From Pseudomonadota bacterium (GTDB taxonomy: Bacteria > Pseudomonadota > Alphaproteobacteria > Rhodospirillales > 2-02-FULL-58-16), in contig JADFHR010000125.1 in NCBI GenBank assembly GCA_022567015.1, forward strand, positions 1 to 9,295: a stretch of 9,295 nucleotides of DNA, in the 5' to 3' direction. Below are positions 6,238 through 9,295 of the stretch, piece by piece. Every line of letters begins with the position of its first letter. Position 1 is the first letter of the stretch. The notes under the pieces were generated by a model, which did no database searches, was not told the origin of the DNA, and saw only the letters and a list, made by a program, of their open reading frames with translations. A program made the position numbers and the translations under genes.

Positions 6238-6486
6238 GTTCGGTCACGACGCAAGGGAAGGTCCCGTCCCGCAACGGCTCCGGGCCGGATGTGCCGGCGC
6301 GCCCGCGGCGACGCACCCCGCCCGCGTTCCCGCGGCACTATGCCAGCGCCCGGCCTTGCCGCACAATAGGGGCGTGCACACCCGAGGGAGCGGACGGCAG
6401 CGTTCCAGGCCACCCAGGCCGCCCGACGCACGCCATGCCGGGGGCCGTGCCGCGCCCCTGCGCGGGCAACGGGATAGAGAAAGCGT
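6238..6486. promoter_or_regulatory. Divergent intergenic region
   Basis: 249 bases separate the starts of the minus-strand phosphatase and the plus-strand NDUFA9-like gene, so promoters for both should lie here. The best candidate I see is on the minus strand: TTGTGC (6366-6361), 18-base spacer, CATAGT (6342-6337). It is only moderately like a sigma-70 site. I found no convincing plus-strand promoter and no clear operator palindrome. No credible gene is present. Confidence 0.3.
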
Positions 6487-7413
6487 ATGGCGCAAGGCCA
6501 GGTAACCGTCTTCGGGGGATCGGGATTCCTCGGCCGGCGCATCGCCGGGCGCCTGGCCGCCGGGGGCGCGGCGGTGCGGGTGGCGGTCCGCAACCCCGAC
6601 GCCGCGCCGGCGCCCGAGGGCGGGGCCGGGCGGATCGTGCCGGTGCGCGCCGACGTCCGCGACGAAGACTCGGTGACGCGGGCGGTGGAGGGCTCGGGCG
6701 CCGTCGTCAACGCCGTCGGCCTTTACGTGGAGCGCGGCGAGGCCACGTTCGACGCCGTCCATGTGCTGGGCGCGCGGCACGTGGCGCGGCAATCGGCGCG
6801 GGCGGGGATCGCGCGCCTGGTCCACGTCTCCGGCATCGGCGCCGAGCCCAACTCCGAATCCTCCTACGTCCGCGCCCGCGCCGCCGGCGAGGCGGCGGTC
6901 CGGGAGGCGTTCCCCGACGCCACCATCCTGCGCCCCAGCGTCCTGTTCGGACCGGAGGATGCCTTCTTCAACACCCTGGCGGCCCTGGCCCGGGTTGCCC
7001 CGGCCCTGCCGCTGTTCGGCGGAGGAATGACGAGGCTGCAACCGGTTTACGTGGACGATGTCGCCGAAGCGGCGGCGCGGGTCCTGGCCCGGCCGTCGGC
7101 ACGGGGCCAGACCTACGAACTGGGCGGCCCGCGGGTCTACACCTACAAGGCGCTGATGCGGTTGCTGCTCGAAGAGATCGGGCGGAAGAGGATACTGGTG
7201 CCGGCGCCCTACGGTCTCGGCGAGGTCCTGGCGGTGCTTGCGGGGATCCTGCCCAACCCGCCGCTGACCAGGGACCAGATCATCCTCATGAAAACCGACA
7301 ACGTGGTCGGCGCAAATGTACCGGCGTTGGCCGATCTGGGCATCGAGCCGACGGCGGTGGAAACCGTCCTGCCCACTTATATGGCGCGCTTCCGCCCGCC
7401 GGGCCGGCCCTGA
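6487..7413 (+). CDS. NDUFA9-like atypical SDR / NAD(P)-binding Rossmann protein
   Basis: A 308-residue member of the extended/atypical short-chain dehydrogenase group related to the complex I accessory subunit NDUFA9. The N-terminus VTVFGGSGFLGRRIAGRLAA (6-25) is the dinucleotide-binding loop, in the GGSGFLG form. VAVRNPD (about 33-39) holds an arginine that could bind a 2'-phosphate. VNAVGLY, LVHVSGIGAEPNSESSYVRA and ILRPSVLFGPED are the expected successive strands, and LQPVYVDDVAEAAARVL the substrate-side block. The usual YxxxK pair reads YVRAR, so classical dehydrogenase chemistry is doubtful; NDUFA9 relatives are likewise structural or quinone/lipid-linked. No membrane segment or signal peptide. 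The ATG at 6487 has GAGAAAG upstream. In Alphaproteobacteria these are annotated as complex I NDUFA9 subunit family proteins, but a respiratory role is unproven here. It is convergent with the enolase-like gene, with a 24-base gap. Confidence 0.87.
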   Translation: MAQGQVTVFGGSGFLGRRIAGRLAAGGAAVRVAVRNPDAAPAPEGGAGRIVPVRADVRDEDSVTRAVEGSGAVVNAVGLYVERGEATFDAVHVLGARHVARQSARAGIARLVHVSGIGAEPNSESSYVRARAAGEAAVREAFPDATILRPSVLFGPEDAFFNTLAALARVAPALPLFGGGMTRLQPVYVDDVAEAAARVLARPSARGQTYELGGPRVYTYKALMRLLLEEIGRKRILVPAPYGLGEVLAVLAGILPNPPLTRDQIILMKTDNVVGANVPALADLGIEPTAVETVLPTYMARFRPPGRP

Positions 7414-7437
7414 ACCGGTCGGGGCCCGGCCCGCCGA

Positions 7438-8715
7438 TCACGGGAAGGGCTCCCGTCCGGCGAAGCGGGCCGCCGGGCCCAGGGATTCCTCGATGCGCAG
7501 GGCCTCGTTCCACTTGGCCATCCTTTCGGAGCGGGCGAACGAGCCCACCTTGATCTGGCCGGCGTCCCAGCCGACGGCCAGATGGACGATGGTCACGTCC
7601 TCGGTTTCCCCCGAGCGGGCCGAGACGATGGTCCCCCATCCGGCGGCCCTGGCCGCCTCCAGCGCCGCCCTGGCCTCGCTCAGGGTGCCCGCCTGGTTGG
7701 GTTTGACCAGTAAGGCGTTGCAGGCGCCGGCCGCGGCGGCCCGGCGCACCCGCCCGGCGTCGGTGACCAGGAAATCGTCGCCGACGACCTGGACCTTGCC
7801 GCCGACGGCGCGCATGAAGCGGCGGAAGCCCTCTTCGTCGTCCTCGGCCAGGGGGTCCTCGATGGAGACGATGGGGTAGCGCTCGATCCAGCCGGCCAGC
7901 ATTTCGCCCAGGCCGTCGGAGTCCAACTCCCGTCCCTCGAGGCCCAGGCGGTAGCGCCCGCCGCCGCCCAACTGGGACGCCGCCACGTCGAGGCAGACGG
8001 CGACCTCCTCTCCCGGCACGAAACCGGCGTCCTCGATGGCGCGGACCAGGGTTTCCAGTCCTTCCTCGTTGGTGGCGAACACCGGCCAATAGCCGCCCTC
8101 GTCGGCCACCCCCTGAAGGGTCCCCGCCGACTCCATCAGGCGGCCGGCGGCCCGGTACACCTCCGCCGTCCACTCCAGGGCCTGGTCGAAGCTGTCCGCC
8201 GCCAGGGCGACGACCATGAAGTCCTGGATGTCCACCCGGCGTCCCGCGTGGGCGCCGCCGCCGAAGATCTGGACCTGGGGTACCGGCATGCGGCCGGGCT
8301 TCTCGCCGCCCAGGTGCCGCCACAGGGGCTCCCCGGCGGCGGCCGCGGCGGCGTGGGCCACGGCCATGGACACGGCGATGAGGGCGTTGCCGCCGAGGCG
8401 CCCCTTGTCCGGCGTGCCGTCCAGGTCGATCAGGATGCGGTCCACCGCGTCCTGGCCGGCGGCATCGGCGCCGCAAAGCGCGGTGGCGATTTCGCCGTTG
8501 ACATGGGCGACGGCGGTTTGCACGTCGAAGCCGCCGAAACGGTCTCCGCCGTCGCGCAGGTCCACGGCCTCGCCCCTGCCCCGGGACGCCCCCGCCGGCG
8601 CGATGGCCCGCCCCGCCGCGCCGCCGGCCAGGCGGACCTCGGCCTCGACGGTGGGGCGGCCGCGCGAATCCCACACCCGCCGTCCCTTCACCTGGGCGAT
8701 GGCGGTTTCCGTCAT
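7438..8715 (-). CDS. Divergent enolase-family protein
   Basis: A 425-residue enolase homologue of normal length. Enolase dehydrates 2-phosphoglycerate to phosphoenolpyruvate using two Mg ions. Recognisable blocks are WDSRGRPTVEAEV (15-27), MPVP (143-146), VDIQDFM (161-167), DEGGY (205-209), SIEDPL (284-289), VVGDDFLVT (310-318), KPNQ (338-341), SGETED (368-373) and GQIKVGS (386-392). By hand alignment to yeast enolase: metal ligands Asp243, Glu286 and Asp313, catalytic lysines Lys338 and Lys389, Glu206 (Glu211) and His156 (His159) are kept. Glu168 is Asp165, His373 is Ala366, and the mobile loop GAST is GASR. These changes make standard activity uncertain, so I give no eno symbol; a housekeeping eno probably lies elsewhere. 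The ATG at 8715 overlaps the upstream kinase stop as ATGA, implying coupled translation. Annotation pipelines will call it phosphopyruvate hydratase. Confidence 0.9.
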   Translation of the reverse strand: MTETAIAQVKGRRVWDSRGRPTVEAEVRLAGGAAGRAIAPAGASRGRGEAVDLRDGGDRFGGFDVQTAVAHVNGEIATALCGADAAGQDAVDRILIDLDGTPDKGRLGGNALIAVSMAVAHAAAAAAGEPLWRHLGGEKPGRMPVPQVQIFGGGAHAGRRVDIQDFMVVALAADSFDQALEWTAEVYRAAGRLMESAGTLQGVADEGGYWPVFATNEEGLETLVRAIEDAGFVPGEEVAVCLDVAASQLGGGGRYRLGLEGRELDSDGLGEMLAGWIERYPIVSIEDPLAEDDEEGFRRFMRAVGGKVQVVGDDFLVTDAGRVRRAAAAGACNALLVKPNQAGTLSEARAALEAARAAGWGTIVSARSGETEDVTIVHLAVGWDAGQIKVGSFARSERMAKWNEALRIEESLGPAARFAGREPFP

Positions 8716-9295
8716 GGGTCGATCTCTTGCGCCCAGGCGCCGCGCACGGCGTCCAGGGTGTCGACCGGCGCCGCCAGCAGCGCCCGCGCCACCCGGCGGA
8801 CACGGTCGATGTCGGAGTTTCGGGTGAGGTACTCGACCGGCGACTTGCCGTCCACCCGGGCCAGCAACAACCCGGGCAGCAGGCGGGCGGTGCGGGCCTC
8901 CAGCTCTTCCCGGTCCTCCCAGTCGACGCCGGCCCGATAGGCGCCGGCAAGGGCGTCGAAGCAGGCCAGGAAACCGCGCGCCGCCCGCGGCGTCCACAGG
9001 CATTTCAGCAAAAGGTGGTTGAGGCAGAACGCCAGATCGAAGGCCGGGTCCCCGTACCAGGCGCACTCGGCGTCCAGGAAAACGGGGCCCTCGGGCCCGA
9101 CAAGGATGTTCTTCGGGCTGACGTCGCCGTGGACCAGCGCCCGCTTGGTCCCGGCGGTGGTCTCGGCAAGGGCCCCCAGGGCGGCGGCGCGGTCGGGATG
9201 GGCGCGGCCGGCGGCGAGCAGGTAGGGCTCCAGGCGGATGGGGTGGAAGATGTGATCGGTGGCGAAACGCGCGGCGACGGCCGCGTCTCCGGCCG
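8712..9295 (-). CDS. Phosphotransferase, APH/choline-kinase fold (5' part beyond window)
   Basis: The C-terminal 193 residues are in the window; the start lies past base 9295. My translation shows the kinase catalytic loop HGDVSPKNILV (residues 55-65 of the fragment, catalytic Asp57 and metal-binding Asn62), then VFLDAECAWYGDPAFDLA (71-88) with the second metal-binding Asp75. This order is typical of the APH/choline kinase family (PF01636), which moves the ATP gamma-phosphate to hydroxyls of small molecules. A helical C-terminal region follows, with WEDREELEARTARLLPGL and ending AQEIDP. No resistance role is implied: most such proteins phosphorylate metabolites and the substrate cannot be read from the motif. 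Its TGA overlaps the ATG of the enolase-like gene, so the two are likely one operon and perhaps one pathway. A TTG-initiated frame at 9011 is internal and not a real start. Confidence 0.88.
   Translation of the reverse strand, partial: AGDAAVAARFATDHIFHPIRLEPYLLAAGRAHPDRAAALGALAETTAGTKRALVHGDVSPKNILVGPEGPVFLDAECAWYGDPAFDLAFCLNHLLLKCLWTPRAARGFLACFDALAGAYRAGVDWEDREELEARTARLLPGLLLARVDGKSPVEYLTRNSDIDRVRRVARALLAAPVDTLDAVRGAWAQEIDP

Noticed and set aside
7390..7437. Bidirectional terminator hairpin between the NDUFA9-like and enolase-like genes
   Set aside because: GC-rich self-complementary stretches exist (GGGCCGGCCC, GGGGCCCGGCCC) but the best pairing needs a bulge and spans a stop codon, with no T-run on either strand.
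6075..7553. 492-codon plus-strand frame across the phosphatase and NDUFA9-like genes
   Set aside because: Arginine/proline/glycine-rich shadow of two genes that carry clear family motifs in other frames.
8248..8940. Plus-strand frame antisense to the enolase-like and kinase genes
   Set aside because: GC-driven shadow with no domain signal, opposite to well-supported genes.
7286..8950. 554-codon minus-strand frame overlapping the enolase-like gene
   Set aside because: Same strand but a different frame, arginine/glycine-rich, whereas the enolase motifs run uninterrupted in the chosen frame.

Overview
The window is GC-rich, densely coded DNA that looks like an alphaproteobacterium, probably near the Rhodospirillales. 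Family-level recognition suggests this: an alphaproteobacterial-style PheS/PheT pair, a lone PAS protein of the PAS_5 type that is largely confined to Alphaproteobacteria, an NDUFA9-type Rossmann protein, and a cysteine phosphatase of a type common in that class. No genus can be named from the sequence alone.

Layout: (1) Positions 139-3620 hold the phenylalanyl-tRNA synthetase operon, pheS then pheT, with a GTGA stop/start overlap. (2) Both sides of pheST carry the same short repetitive element in opposite orientation: a cut-off copy at 1-123 and a complete 261-bp copy at 3621-3881. The complete copy has matching terminal inverted repeats, TA dinucleotides at both ends, no coding capacity, and a second smaller element with the same TACCAAGG...CCTTGGTA ends nested inside it. 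(3) Positions 4134-5658 hold three small plus-strand genes: a single-domain PAS-like protein and two tandem paralogues, each a small soluble domain, a charged linker and a C-terminal membrane anchor. (4) A minus-strand cysteine phosphatase (5716-6237) is divergent from a plus-strand NDUFA9/SDR-like protein (6487-7413). (5) On the minus strand, a phosphotransferase of the APH/choline-kinase type, cut by the window end, overlaps by ATGA a divergent enolase-family gene (7438-8715).

The pheST pair is housekeeping and charges tRNA-Phe. The small paralogues have no function I can name. The most interesting protein is the enolase-family member. It keeps the three metal ligands and the two catalytic lysines, but replaces the active-site histidine with alanine and one catalytic glutamate with aspartate, and it alters the mobile catalytic loop. 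With its translationally coupled kinase this suggests a specialised enolase paralogue rather than the glycolytic enzyme. The most interesting DNA structure is the inverted pair of nested palindromic elements bracketing an essential operon.
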